Positions 44,370 to 54,888 of a stretch of DNA of 64,000 nt are shown piece by piece. Numbering within the stretch: the first letter of the stretch is position 1; each line of letters begins with the position of its first letter. The position numbers and the translations under genes were made by a program. The notes beneath the pieces are model-generated. The model was not told the DNA's origin, did no database searches, and saw only the letters and a list, made by a program, of their open reading frames with translations. Location: contig CAWCUK010000001.1 of the NCBI GenBank assembly GCA_963798775.1, forward strand, positions 62,001 to 126,000, read 5' to 3'. The DNA comes from CAWCUK01 sp963798775. Lineage in GTDB: Bacteria; Bacteroidota; Ignavibacteria; Ignavibacteriales; Ignavibacteriaceae.

Positions 44370-44990
44370 TTAATCAAAATCGGCTTGAAGAGAAGGATTC
44401 CGATAAAATTCAAAAAATCTTTTTATTTGATGAAGTTTAACCCTTGCATCCGATAATCTTGGAATTTCATCTTCCTTAAAAAAATCAACTCCGTCGGTTT
44501 CAATGCTATGCTTTTTCTCTCCGCCTATTAAATCGCAAAGGAAAAATAATTTATAAACATGATACGGATAAGGAGGCGTATGTTTTTGTTTTGTTCTATC
44601 ATAAACCGCAATTAATTTTCTGGCTTTAACTTCAAAACCGGATTCTTCAAACACTTCCCTTTCAACGGCAAGGCTGGGAGTTTCATTTGGATCAGCCCAT
44701 CCGCCGGGTAAAGTCCAGCCGCCGTCGGAAATTTCTTTTACCAGCAAAATTTTATCGTCTTTAAATACCGCTCCCCTAATATCAACTTTCGGAGTAGCAT
44801 AACCGTTTTCGGTTTCAAAAAATTTTAATATTTCATCAGAAGATGATGATGAATAGCGGGCTAAAATATCAGCGGCAATTTTTCTGATTTCTTTATAACG
44901 CGCAATATCAAATTGATTTTCGGAAAATGTTAACCCATTTTGCGCAATTGCCTGAAGACTTTTTACCCAGCTTAGCCATGTTTCTTCCAT
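44370..44990 (-). CDS. NUDIX hydrolase with N-terminal extension (ADP-ribose pyrophosphatase-like)
   Basis: 206 aa. N-terminal helical part (1-65; WVKSLQAIAQNGLTFSENQFD, IARYKEIRKIAADILA) matches the extension found in a group of NUDIX hydrolases acting on nucleoside diphosphate compounds. The NUDIX box is complete at 97-119: G97, E103, REVFEESGF with Arg111, Glu112, Glu115, Glu116. DVRGAVF-like entry (VDIRGAVFKDDKILLVKE) precedes it. Substrate may be ADP-ribose or a sugar nucleotide; not determinable here. Confidence 0.88.
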   Translation of the reverse strand: MEETWLSWVKSLQAIAQNGLTFSENQFDIARYKEIRKIAADILARYSSSSSDEILKFFETENGYATPKVDIRGAVFKDDKILLVKEISDGGWTLPGGWADPNETPSLAVEREVFEESGFEVKARKLIAVYDRTKQKHTPPYPYHVYKLFFLCDLIGGEKKHSIETDGVDFFKEDEIPRLSDARVKLHQIKRFFEFYRNPSLQADFD

Positions 44991-45062
44991 TCGTTTTCCG
45001 TAATTAATAATTTAACGGCTGTCATTAAAAGGATAAAAAGTTAAAATGTCAATTATCTAAGT

Positions 45063-47135
45063 TTATTTCATCAAAATCATTTTTTTATTTTTTGAAAAAC
45101 CGCCTGCTGTTAGCTTATAAATGTAAACTCCGCTCGAAAATTTTGAGCCGTCAAATTCAACTTTATAATTACCGGGAGATTTTTCTTCATTTATCAACAT
45201 GGCAACTTCATTTCCTAAAATATCATAGATTTTTAGATTTACAAATTCTGTTTTTGCTACAGAATATTCTATAGTCGTTAACGGGTTAAACGGATTTGGG
45301 TAATTCTGTGAAACAGAAAATTTTAACGGAAGGTTTTTCTCTTTAGTAAAGCCCACAGTGGAAGGATCAAAGTCTAAAACATAAAATCCTGTATCCGGTA
45401 ATGAGGCATAATGAGGAATAATTCCTTTATCCTTAGCTACAAGTCTATAATAAAATTTGTAACCGTTTTCTAAATAATTAAGGTTTAATTTTTTTCTATA
45501 ACTGTATTGGAATGACTTTTTTAAATTACCGATAGAATCTTCCTCTATTTCAGTTTTATTTGCGCCGTTAAAATAAAAACTAATAAGCTTAACACTGTCG
45601 ATAAAATTCATATAACCTTCGAAAAAGTCATTATCTTCTTCAGAATAAAAATGCTTACCCCAAAAGTTAATGTAAAATGAATCGTTAACAGTTTGTGCAG
45701 AAATTAAGGAAAGATTCGGAAATTGGTTATTATCATAATAATGAGGTACGTTTGCTGAATCATAAATTATAGCTTGGATTAAACTATTTCCACTGTAGGC
45801 AACAGGAAAATCCGGATAAATATAAGGTTCTTTAATAAAACCTAAATTTTCCGCAAATCGAGGGCCTTTATCTCCGAATGCCTTTGCCTCAACTGTTTTA
45901 CCCAAAATGTTCACATCCAAATCAATTGCTTTAAAAAAATCAAATTTTGGATGATCAGAACCTAAATAATATTCATATACAATTTGATTTTCGCTGTCAT
46001 ACCGCGTCCAGTTGCCATTTTTCATAGGAGTATTATGAGAACTATCAAAAAAACGATAATATTTTTTATTATTTATTATCGTATCGGCGACAATCGAGAC
46101 ATTTTCCAGCCAGTACGCCGCGTATACCCAATCCTTTTTATAGAGCCATTTATTCCCAACCGACAAAGGGAAAAAATTCTTTTGCTTAATTTGGAAAGAG
46201 CTATCATACTTTAAAATATAGAAACCTGTATCAGGTGAAGAAATTTCATGTTGAAAAATACCGAGATCTTCAGCGGTAATTTTATAATAAAAACTGTATC
46301 CATTTTTTAACAGGATGATATTTATTTTAGCTCTTGCATTATAGTCTTTAGTTTCAAAAACTTGATTCAGAGGTATTTGAACTGTATCAAATTTACTATT
46401 TTCTCCTTTAGAATAATAACCGGTGAGGTAAACTTTATTTATAAAATTAAAGATATCAAATGAATAAGGATGATTTACTGTTGCCTCGAAATCTACTAAT
46501 GAATCACTAGTTGAGATAACCGGCGAAAAATTAATTTCAGGATACGCATCATTTCCAATGTAATGAGGTGTATCCATTGAATCATAAATTATTCCTTCAA
46601 TAACGGATAACTTCTCCCGCGAAATGCTTACATCTCCACCGGTTGGGCCTATATTATATTCATAATCTTCACTGTAAACCAAACCGGTATCTTTGCTATA
46701 AAACCTTGTAGAATGAACTCTGTTTCCCCAATAATAATCATATCCTACACGATTTTCTTTCTTTATGACTGTTACTTCTTGAAAAATGTGCGTCTTGGGT
46801 TGGAATTGTTGATACTTTGCCCCCTCTTCCAGTGTAAAATCGATAAAAACATATTCTGAATCCTGATAAAACAAATAAACTTTTTGATCTTTTTCACTAT
46901 AGCGAAGCCAGTCATCCGGAAATGAAGAAAGGCGGTAATAAGTTTTATTATCTAATGTTGAATCTTTTTTTACAACAATTGTATCAAGGCCATAACTGTG
47001 GCTGTATTTAGTAGAATATTTGGTTGGATACTCCCATTGGTTTCCTACATGAAGAGGAAAATAATTTTGTGAATGTAGATTCTGTTGTGCGGAAATAACG
47101 AGTAAAAGTATAAATAAGATTTGCAGCTTTTTCAT
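45063..47135 (-). CDS. Secreted protein with tandem repeat and type IX secretion C-terminal domain
   Basis: 690 aa, function unknown. Signal peptide MKKLQILFILLLVISAQQNLHSQ. The body consists of two copies of a domain of about 290 residues: NYFPLHVGNQWEY (from 24) and NFFPLSVGNKWLY (from about 318); both continue to IIYDS..PHY, an ENGY/KNGYxFYYK segment and SxPDTGFYxL. The final 80 residues are the T9SS sorting domain (FSVSQNYPNPFNPLTTIEYS, LKIYDILGNEVA, SGVYIYKLTAG...KKMILMK), which directs export across the outer membrane and surface attachment in known systems. No enzyme motif found. Its own transcription unit seems likely: 124 bp from GH9 upstream. Confidence 0.85.
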   Translation of the reverse strand: MKKLQILFILLLVISAQQNLHSQNYFPLHVGNQWEYPTKYSTKYSHSYGLDTIVVKKDSTLDNKTYYRLSSFPDDWLRYSEKDQKVYLFYQDSEYVFIDFTLEEGAKYQQFQPKTHIFQEVTVIKKENRVGYDYYWGNRVHSTRFYSKDTGLVYSEDYEYNIGPTGGDVSISREKLSVIEGIIYDSMDTPHYIGNDAYPEINFSPVISTSDSLVDFEATVNHPYSFDIFNFINKVYLTGYYSKGENSKFDTVQIPLNQVFETKDYNARAKINIILLKNGYSFYYKITAEDLGIFQHEISSPDTGFYILKYDSSFQIKQKNFFPLSVGNKWLYKKDWVYAAYWLENVSIVADTIINNKKYYRFFDSSHNTPMKNGNWTRYDSENQIVYEYYLGSDHPKFDFFKAIDLDVNILGKTVEAKAFGDKGPRFAENLGFIKEPYIYPDFPVAYSGNSLIQAIIYDSANVPHYYDNNQFPNLSLISAQTVNDSFYINFWGKHFYSEEDNDFFEGYMNFIDSVKLISFYFNGANKTEIEEDSIGNLKKSFQYSYRKKLNLNYLENGYKFYYRLVAKDKGIIPHYASLPDTGFYVLDFDPSTVGFTKEKNLPLKFSVSQNYPNPFNPLTTIEYSVAKTEFVNLKIYDILGNEVAMLINEEKSPGNYKVEFDGSKFSSGVYIYKLTAGGFSKNKKMILMK

Positions 47136-47258
47136 TAAAGTCCCCTAATTTATAGATTAGTATCCAGTGGAAAAGTTGGAATAATAAAAGAGTAATTCCC
47201 CTATGTTTTATTATAAATTAAAATAAATAAATAAATAAATAACAACAACCAACTTTAT

Positions 47259-49751
47259 TTACTTCATAGCTTCATCAATAGTAGTAAAAGTATATCCTTT
47301 ATTTTCTAATTCCGTAACTAACTCATCTAATCGGTTGTAGAATTTATCCTCTCTTCTTACATCAGTCCCCATGTGAGTGAGAAGAATAAATCCATTTAAA
47401 CCATTCTTATCCGTTTTTTCAAAATTTATTATGTTGCCGTAAATTTTATCGCTGTCGAAATATTTTTTATCGAGAGCCGGATAAGTCCAATCTTGATTTG
47501 AATTTGTACCGGGCGTAAAATTAACAAGAGTTAAACCAATCTCTTTGCACCATTCATTTATCTGATTGTTATGCCATTCATACGGCGGCAGGAAATATTT
47601 CGCGTCGTTTTTTGTAATTCCGAATTTTGCCATTTCAGCATAATTTTTTTGAAGGTCATTTACAAATTCATCCTTTGTAATAAGGGTTGAATCACGTTTT
47701 TCCCAGGAAGCATAAAGCAAATGTTTATCGGAATGCGCACCGAGATAGCAGCCTTCTTCACGTAAGGTATTTATTAGATTTTTAAATTTTTCATTTCTGT
47801 AAAAATCCCCGGTAAGAAAAAAGGAAGCTTTTATCTGATGTTTTTTAAGAACATTATTTACAACGTCAAAACCTTCTGCAAACTCATGTCCGGTAAAAAC
47901 GAGAGAAATATTTTTTTGATTTTTATCCGTTCTGATAATCGCTCCCAGATTATAATCTTTATTCGTATCCACAGAAGCTTCATTATTCCCTTCTTTTTGC
48001 AGCGCGGAAAGATAATAAGTTAAACTGGCTGTTCCGTCCATGGTAGGTTCATTTGTTGAATAATCGCCGTAATCATCGTGATACACAACCTTATTTGATT
48101 GGAATTGAGAAAATTCATCACCATTATAAATTTTTAATCCTTTTAAATTATTAAAAATTGTAGCGTAAACGGGACCATCGACTAAACCGCCGTTTATTTT
48201 GTAATTATATAAATGAGTTAAAGACGAATGCGGATCATCGGGAGTTTCACCATCTTTTGGCAAACCAATAATCATACTTGTTCCCCAAAGGTTGCAGCCG
48301 AAGAGCCAATCACGCACAGCGGCTTCCATTTCAGCATAGGTAGAATCTTTTGTAAGCGAAGTATAAAGCCGGCATTGAGTTAAAATAGCGGCAGCTAAAT
48401 TATTTGAGCACCAAATAAAGGGAATACCAATTTGAAAAGGATTTGATTTTCCCCGTTCGTAAACACCTTCAATTCCCTTCTCTAGATTGGAAATAAACAG
48501 ATTTTTTATTTCAGAATTTTCGGATTCGGCTAAATAATAATGCCCAAGATTTATAAACGGATACCATTGATAATGACGCGCAGTATCCGCGCCCATCCAA
48601 GGAGTAACAGGTTCTTTACTTCCGTATTCTACGGATTTTTGTAAATATTCTTTTTTACCCGTCATTAAATTAAGCTGAACGGCCGCAAGTTCCATATCAT
48701 CAACATAATTATCTTCTTCATAAAAATAAGGTGAACCGGCCGGAGCGGTTTGGCAAACTCCCGGTTTTTCTTCACCGAATTCAAAAGCATTAACTGCTTT
48801 TTGTTTTAATTCATCAGCAAATTCAGGATAATATTTTTGTAAAATTTCTGAGCCGAGCGCGAAGGCCGAAGAAAATTTTCCCGCCGTGGATGAGACTCCG
48901 GTGGTTCTGTTTTGATACTTAAAAACTCCTTGCGGCTCACCGGATACAAAATAAACAGGACGCTCTAAACCTTTGCCGTAATAAGCAGAATCATTTGTCG
49001 GAAGACGAAAACCCACATGGTCTCTATCGTCGGCAATTTGATTAAACATCATTCCTTTTTTAGGATTCATTTTTACGAGCCAATCCAAACCCCATTTTAC
49101 CTCATCCAGAATATCGGGAATTCCGTTTGCTCCAGGATTTCCGTCTTTATCAAATTCATCCCCAAAAGATTCCGGGTTTTGCTGGTACGCGAATAACATT
49201 TGAAAAGTAGCGTTCGCGGATGTAGTTGCATATTGAAGATAATCAGTAGCGTCATGCCATCCGCCGGTTACATCAATATGCGCTGAATCTAAAAGAGTAT
49301 TGTAAATAACAAAACCATCATGAGTATGGCAAGAATCTTTTAAGAAAGGATTATAACCGCATCTTTGTTCTCGCATATATTTCAGCAAAAAATCGGCGGT
49401 TCCGTCATAAACATTTTTATCAATTCTAAAATTGGGAGATTTAGTTCCATCGGCAAAAATGTAATAAGCTCCGGAATTTTTAAATTCAGAAAAATTTAAT
49501 CTGAATGTAGATAAAAAAGGATCATACTTACCAAACGAGGTTATTTTTTTTGAAGTAAAAACCGTCTTACCTGTTAACGCGTCCCGCAGTTCAAAATTAG
49601 TAAGTGAAATATTTTCTTTACTAATTAATACTGCTTCTTTAATAGATTTGGGTAGATAACCAAGCTGATTGATTCTGATCCAGCTTTGTGAAAAAGCAGG
49701 TGAAGAAATTAAGAAGGTTAAAAGAAGAAGAAGGTATTTATATTTTTTCAT
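47259..49751 (-). CDS. Glycoside hydrolase family 9 enzyme fused to a deacetylase-like (NodB-fold) domain
   Basis: 830 aa, secreted (signal ending SSPAFSQ). Domains: an immunoglobulin-like CelD_N domain (about 23-115; IRINQLGYLPKSIKEAVLIS), GH9 catalytic barrel (about 116-590) with VTGGWHDATDYLQYA, where Asp167 and Asp170 are in the catalytic-base motif, FGCNLWGTSMIIGLP, and NEPTMDGTASLTYYLSAL for the proton-donor Glu. The C-terminal domain, about 605-830, looks like a polysaccharide deacetylase, but the usual FDDG is FTGHE and the RPP-like motif is FLPPYEW; only HSDKH is as in active enzymes. Likely degrades beta-glucans; the C-terminal domain may bind rather than deacetylate. No T9SS domain. 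Confidence 0.9.
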   Translation of the reverse strand: MKKYKYLLLLLTFLISSPAFSQSWIRINQLGYLPKSIKEAVLISKENISLTNFELRDALTGKTVFTSKKITSFGKYDPFLSTFRLNFSEFKNSGAYYIFADGTKSPNFRIDKNVYDGTADFLLKYMREQRCGYNPFLKDSCHTHDGFVIYNTLLDSAHIDVTGGWHDATDYLQYATTSANATFQMLFAYQQNPESFGDEFDKDGNPGANGIPDILDEVKWGLDWLVKMNPKKGMMFNQIADDRDHVGFRLPTNDSAYYGKGLERPVYFVSGEPQGVFKYQNRTTGVSSTAGKFSSAFALGSEILQKYYPEFADELKQKAVNAFEFGEEKPGVCQTAPAGSPYFYEEDNYVDDMELAAVQLNLMTGKKEYLQKSVEYGSKEPVTPWMGADTARHYQWYPFINLGHYYLAESENSEIKNLFISNLEKGIEGVYERGKSNPFQIGIPFIWCSNNLAAAILTQCRLYTSLTKDSTYAEMEAAVRDWLFGCNLWGTSMIIGLPKDGETPDDPHSSLTHLYNYKINGGLVDGPVYATIFNNLKGLKIYNGDEFSQFQSNKVVYHDDYGDYSTNEPTMDGTASLTYYLSALQKEGNNEASVDTNKDYNLGAIIRTDKNQKNISLVFTGHEFAEGFDVVNNVLKKHQIKASFFLTGDFYRNEKFKNLINTLREEGCYLGAHSDKHLLYASWEKRDSTLITKDEFVNDLQKNYAEMAKFGITKNDAKYFLPPYEWHNNQINEWCKEIGLTLVNFTPGTNSNQDWTYPALDKKYFDSDKIYGNIINFEKTDKNGLNGFILLTHMGTDVRREDKFYNRLDELVTELENKGYTFTTIDEAMK

Positions 49752-49850
49752 TTTATGCAGCCAAATTATTTTTTCTTTTCAAAAATAGGCAATTACTGAA
49801 AAAGATATAATTATAAAAAAAATAAAAATAAAAGGTTGATTTTTTAAAAA

Positions 49851-52800
49851 CTACTCTTCTTCCTCTTTTGGTAAAGCAATAAAAAATTCAGTTCCGTTAT
49901 TTTTGATTAATTCTATTGTACCATTATGCTGTTCGACCAAAGTATTTATAAGCTGTAAACCTAACGACTCAGTTTCTCTAAAATTAATATTTTCTGGAAA
50001 TCCTTTACCGTTATCTTTAAGAATAACTATCCATTCATCATTTTCATCTTCATACATCCTGATAATAATTTCTCCTTTACCTCCATTTTTCAGCATATCC
50101 GGTGGAAAAGCATGTTTAATGGCGTTTGATACCGCTTCATTTATAATTAATCCTAATGAAATCGCAATATCAATAGTCAGAAAAATATTAGGCATATCAA
50201 CAACCAAACGAATATTACTTTCGGGAATATTATATGAGTCAAACAAACCAAGAGCTAAGTCATTTACATATTCGGCAAAATTGATACTGGATAAATCTTT
50301 AGGCTTATAAAGTTTTTCATGAATCAAAGCCATAGATTTTATTCTATTTTGACTTTCGATGAAAATATCCAGAGCTTTTTTATCTTTAATATATTGCGAT
50401 TGAAGATTAAGAAGACTTGAGATTAACTGTAAATTATTTTTAACCCTGTGATGAATTTCCCTAAGTAAAACTTCTTTTTCCTTTAAAGACGCTTCAATTT
50501 GTTCTTCGGCAAGTTTCCTTTGAGTAATATCCATTGATACACCGCGAAGCCCTACAGGCTTTTTATTTTCATCAATAATAACAACAACATGAGTTTCTAC
50601 CCAAATCTCTTTTCCGTTTTTAGTTATCCATCTGAAAGTATTAAGGCCGCCTAATTTTTTTTCGAATATTTCTTGAATAACTTCGGCGGCTTGTTTTCTA
50701 TCATCAGGATGCACAATAGTAAGCCAAAACGCGGGATCGCTAAGCCAATCATCAACAGAGTAACCAAGCATTTTCTCAATAAATTCAGATACGAAATTAG
50801 TCCTTAACTTTGCAGGATCAGGATTTCGCCAAGTTTCCCAAACAACACCGGGAACATTAGCTATAATATTATTAAGCCTTCTTCGCTGATTTTCAATTTC
50901 AACCAACAACATCGCACGGTCTTCTTCGGCTTTTTTTCTTTCGGAAATATCGAAGGCGACAACAATTACTCCTATAATTTTATTTTTCTTTTTAATAGGA
51001 GAAAAACGAGTTTCCAGCGGAATTCCATTAATTTCTATTATAGTAATATATTCTTCGCCGAGTTTAACCCTTCTTAATATTTCAGTAACATTCGGCCAAT
51101 CAGTTAGAAAATTATTTACATTTTTGCCGACAAAATCTTTCGGATTAATATTAAATTTAGAAAGCGCTTTCCCCTCAAGTAATGAAATTTTACCTTCATT
51201 ATCGATTGCCCAAATAATAAGCGGCGCCGCGTTAACAGTATTGTGGAGTAATTTTCTGCTTTCCACAAGCGCGTTTTCTACTTTAATTCTTTCCTTTATT
51301 TCTTTATTTAAATCTTCTATACGCTTAGCTAATTTTTTATTAAGCAGTTTTGTTTCATTAAATAAAATGGCATTTTCTATTGCCGAAGAAGCTCGTCTCG
51401 CTAAATCTTCTACAAATTTTAAATCATTCTCATTATAAATTAAACCGGATTCCGCAGATATAAATGAAATAGTTCCCACTACTTTTTCACGTGTTGACAA
51501 AGGAACAATCATTGCCGATTTCATTCCGGCTTTTCGGCTGAAACTTAATTGTTCTTCTGCCAATCCGAATAATTTAAAATCTTCTTCATTAATTTGAGGA
51601 TGAATAATTGATGTTCCGGATTTTATCACCTTATTAAGTTCACTTTGCAAAGATTGATCGGTAGAATATTTTTGTTGAAGTTGATATACTTTTTCTATTT
51701 TCTGTAGATCCGCGTGCGAAACTGTTAATCTTTTAAGCTTTCCTTCATCATCAAGCATATCAATAATACACCAATCGGCGACTTCGGGTGTAGATAAATT
51801 AGCGAGTGAAGTAAGAGTGCGCCGGTAATCTAAAGAAGAATTAAGAATAATACTTGCCTCAGCTAAAAAGGATAATCTTCTCTGAGCAAATTCAGTTTTT
51901 TCTCTAGCCTCATTAAGATTAAAAATTGTATCCTGCAGTTCCCCTTCAACTTTTTTTCGTTCAATAGCGGAAGCCAAAACATTTGCCACAGTTTCTAAAA
52001 ATCGAACATCCTCTTTAGAGAAATCTTTTTTCTTAATAGAATGAGCGCCTAAAACACCAAAAGGATTTTTTTCCGGGCCAATAACTACGGCAATACCTGA
52101 TAAAATATTATGATCAGTAAGCAGTTTGGGTATTTTAAATCTTTTTTCATTTTTTATATCGTCAACAATAATCTGATGATTAACTTTTAAAGTATAGCCA
52201 GCCTGCGAACCTTTTTCAGCATCGACTGTAACTTTACCTACAACATTAGGTTTCCAGCCGACGCCGGAAACTATAAGAAGCTCCTTCCCGCCCGGCATAA
52301 GTTTTAAAACTTTTCCGAATTCTACATTTAGAGTTTTGGTAATTAATTTAACAGCTTCATCAAAAATTGTTTGGAGATCAAAAATTTGAAGTGCCTGCTG
52401 ACTTAAAAAAACAATTGTTTCCTGCTGGCGAACCCTCTCCTGCAGCTGAAATACTGCTTGCTTCCGTTCAATTACTTCAACTTTAAGAATAGAATTAACT
52501 TTTTCTAACTCTTTAGTTCGTTCTTGTACTTTTTGTTCTAATCCTTCGTGAGCTTTTTTTAACGCTTCTTCAGCTATTTTCCTTTCTGTAATATCCCTGG
52601 TTACTTTTACAAAACCTAGTAATTTCCCTTTTTCATCTCTTAACGGAGTTATAATAACATCCGCAAAAAATTTGCTGCCGTCTTTTCTTAAACGCCATGC
52701 TTCTTCTTCATAGCGCCCATGTTCTAAAGCTAACCTAAGATTTCTTTTCGGTTTTTGTCTTTCTTTATCTTCCGGGGTATAAAAAATAGAATAATGCTTG

Positions 52801-54713
52801 CCGATTATTTCTTTAGCTTCATAACCTTTAATTTTTTTAGCTCCTGTATTCCAATTTGTAATATACCCTTGAGAGTCAATCATAAAAATAGCATAATCTT
52901 TAATCCCTTCTAATAGAAGCCTATAATGTTCCTGGCTTTCTCTTAAAGCCGCTTCCGATTGTACTTTCGCGGTAATATCCCGAGTAACTTTTGCATAACC
53001 ATAAAGTTTTCCTTGTTCATCGTATAAAGGAGTTATTACTGCGTTGGCAAAAAAACGAGTACCATCTTTCTTTATACGCCAACCTTCTTCCTCTACTCTG
53101 CCCTCTTTTTCTGCTTGCCGCAAAAGTTTTTTTGAACTGTCTTTTCTTTTATCTTCAGGAGAAAAAAACATTGAAAAATTTTTTCCTATTACTTCATTAG
53201 CAGAATAGCCTTTTAATCTCTTAGCGCCTGAATTCCAGTTAACTATATTCCCCTGTTTATCAAGAAGGTAAATAGCATAATCTTTAACGCCGTCAACTAA
53301 TAATTTGTATTTTCGCCGGCTTTCCAGTAATTCTTTTTCTGATTGTTCTCTTCTTTTTATTTCCGTTTTAAGAATTTTATTAGAGTTTAACAAAAGTTCT
53401 GTTCTACTTTTTACTTTAGACTCAAGTTTATCCTGTTCAAGATGTAAAGATTCTTCATATCGTTTTTTTTCTACTAATCCGCCAATCTGTTTTCCTATGG
53501 CTTCAAACATTTTAATAATTTCTTCATCAGGTTCAACAACATTGCTTTTAAAGAACAGCATTGCCGCGTAAGGATTTTTACCGAAAGGAATTGGAAACGC
53601 TATTATACTTTTTAAATTTAATTCATCCGCAATTTTTTTTCTAAAAAAGTTTTTATCTTTAATAATATTTAAAATCAAATCAGGTTTCCCGGTATCCCAA
53701 ACTTTTCCGGGTAATCCTTCACCCCTGGAAAACTCATAACTTTGGGAAATTTGATTAATTCTATTTTCACTTTCTTTTGAAGAAGCGTACGCGGTTTTAA
53801 ATTTTATAGTTTCGGCTTTATCGTCAATCTCCCAATATTCACCGGCTTCCCAGGTTAAACCTTTACAAATTGCTTTAATAATTTTAGGATAAGCTTTTTC
53901 CAGTTTAACAGTTTCACTAATTATTTTTGTTACTTCAAATTGTACCGAAAGTCTTTTTTCACTTTTTTTACGAAGTGAAACATCTCTTATAACACCGGTA
54001 AAATATATTTCATTTTCTTTAGTATATTTCCCGAAAGAAATTTCCAATTGAATTTCATGCCCGCCTTTATGAAGTCCCGGCATTTCAATATTTAACCGGT
54101 TAAGATTTTTTTTATTAGTTAAGGTATAATTATTATTTATTTGGGAATGAAGAATTCTTAAATAACCGGGAATAAATTTATTTACTTTTTTGTCTAAAAT
54201 TTCATCCGGCGAATATCCGAATATTTTTTCTAAAGCTTTGTTGCAGAACAGAATTTTGCCGCCGCTGTTAATTATAATAATTCCATCAGACGCTGTATCG
54301 GCAATAATTTTGAATTTCTCAAAATATTCAATAGCATCACTTTTAAATTTTTCATGTTCTGTTTTATCATTTATACAGACGAACGCGGATTTTTTGTTTC
54401 TATAATTAATGGGCTGTATAGTAATTTCCAGATCAACAGTTTCTTTATTTTTCTTTTTATGCCGATCAATAAAAGAGATTTTTTTTAGTTTCCCTTTCTG
54501 TAGTATTTCTTCAAGTTTTGTAGGCGTATTTGCTTTTACTCTTAAACTTTTTAAAGATAAACCCCCTCTACTTTTCAAAGTGAATCCATAAAAATCTTTT
54601 GCGGCCTCGTTTATTTCAATTATTTTTAACGCTGATAAATCAACAATCCACATCGGCTGCGGTATTTTCATAAATAAATTATCTTCTTGTTCAATGGCTA
54701 AATTTGAAGTCAT
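49851..54713 (-). CDS. Giant PAS/GAF multisensor histidine kinase (HisKA_2 type)
   Basis: 1620 aa, soluble. Order seen: PAS (about 10-120), PAS (130-250), GAF (255-415), coiled coil, PAS (470-590), PAS (595-715), coiled coil, GAF (765-905), GAF (945-1110), PAS (1145-1260), PAS (1275-1400), then EIHHRVKNNLQLISSLLNLQ with the phosphorylated His and a C-terminal ATPase (INEAVSNAIKHAFP N box, LKDNGKGFPENI). Two PAS domains in the middle are near copies: DYAIYLLDKQGNIVNWNSGA and DYAIFMIDSQGYITNWNTGA. The HHRVKNNLQ type often works with stand-alone receivers in general stress or light/redox pathways. No regulator gene adjoins it. Nothing reveals the signal. Confidence 0.92.
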   Translation of the reverse strand: MTSNLAIEQEDNLFMKIPQPMWIVDLSALKIIEINEAAKDFYGFTLKSRGGLSLKSLRVKANTPTKLEEILQKGKLKKISFIDRHKKKNKETVDLEITIQPINYRNKKSAFVCINDKTEHEKFKSDAIEYFEKFKIIADTASDGIIIINSGGKILFCNKALEKIFGYSPDEILDKKVNKFIPGYLRILHSQINNNYTLTNKKNLNRLNIEMPGLHKGGHEIQLEISFGKYTKENEIYFTGVIRDVSLRKKSEKRLSVQFEVTKIISETVKLEKAYPKIIKAICKGLTWEAGEYWEIDDKAETIKFKTAYASSKESENRINQISQSYEFSRGEGLPGKVWDTGKPDLILNIIKDKNFFRKKIADELNLKSIIAFPIPFGKNPYAAMLFFKSNVVEPDEEIIKMFEAIGKQIGGLVEKKRYEESLHLEQDKLESKVKSRTELLLNSNKILKTEIKRREQSEKELLESRRKYKLLVDGVKDYAIYLLDKQGNIVNWNSGAKRLKGYSANEVIGKNFSMFFSPEDKRKDSSKKLLRQAEKEGRVEEEGWRIKKDGTRFFANAVITPLYDEQGKLYGYAKVTRDITAKVQSEAALRESQEHYRLLLEGIKDYAIFMIDSQGYITNWNTGAKKIKGYEAKEIIGKHYSIFYTPEDKERQKPKRNLRLALEHGRYEEEAWRLRKDGSKFFADVIITPLRDEKGKLLGFVKVTRDITERKIAEEALKKAHEGLEQKVQERTKELEKVNSILKVEVIERKQAVFQLQERVRQQETIVFLSQQALQIFDLQTIFDEAVKLITKTLNVEFGKVLKLMPGGKELLIVSGVGWKPNVVGKVTVDAEKGSQAGYTLKVNHQIIVDDIKNEKRFKIPKLLTDHNILSGIAVVIGPEKNPFGVLGAHSIKKKDFSKEDVRFLETVANVLASAIERKKVEGELQDTIFNLNEAREKTEFAQRRLSFLAEASIILNSSLDYRRTLTSLANLSTPEVADWCIIDMLDDEGKLKRLTVSHADLQKIEKVYQLQQKYSTDQSLQSELNKVIKSGTSIIHPQINEEDFKLFGLAEEQLSFSRKAGMKSAMIVPLSTREKVVGTISFISAESGLIYNENDLKFVEDLARRASSAIENAILFNETKLLNKKLAKRIEDLNKEIKERIKVENALVESRKLLHNTVNAAPLIIWAIDNEGKISLLEGKALSKFNINPKDFVGKNVNNFLTDWPNVTEILRRVKLGEEYITIIEINGIPLETRFSPIKKKNKIIGVIVVAFDISERKKAEEDRAMLLVEIENQRRRLNNIIANVPGVVWETWRNPDPAKLRTNFVSEFIEKMLGYSVDDWLSDPAFWLTIVHPDDRKQAAEVIQEIFEKKLGGLNTFRWITKNGKEIWVETHVVVIIDENKKPVGLRGVSMDITQRKLAEEQIEASLKEKEVLLREIHHRVKNNLQLISSLLNLQSQYIKDKKALDIFIESQNRIKSMALIHEKLYKPKDLSSINFAEYVNDLALGLFDSYNIPESNIRLVVDMPNIFLTIDIAISLGLIINEAVSNAIKHAFPPDMLKNGGKGEIIIRMYEDENDEWIVILKDNGKGFPENINFRETESLGLQLINTLVEQHNGTIELIKNNGTEFFIALPKEEEE

Positions 54714-54845
54714 TATTCTTCCGGGTAACTTAGTTTAAAATTAAATGGATAGTTTATGAAAATTTAACAAACTTAAAGATTTACATCTCATACGCTTATG
54801 AGGCAGCGCACTAAAAGATAAGTAAATTTGAGAGAAGGCTGAATA

Positions 54846-54877
54846 AAAAAGAAAAATCCCGGTAGAATAACGGGATT
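54846..54877 (-). terminator. Terminator of the 54889-55296 gene
   Basis: On the minus strand AATCCCG (54877-54871) pairs with CGGGATT (54861-54855), and TTTTCTTTTTT follows. It separates the small secreted-protein gene from the giant kinase. Confidence 0.8.
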
Positions 54878-54888
54878 AAAAAAATGGT

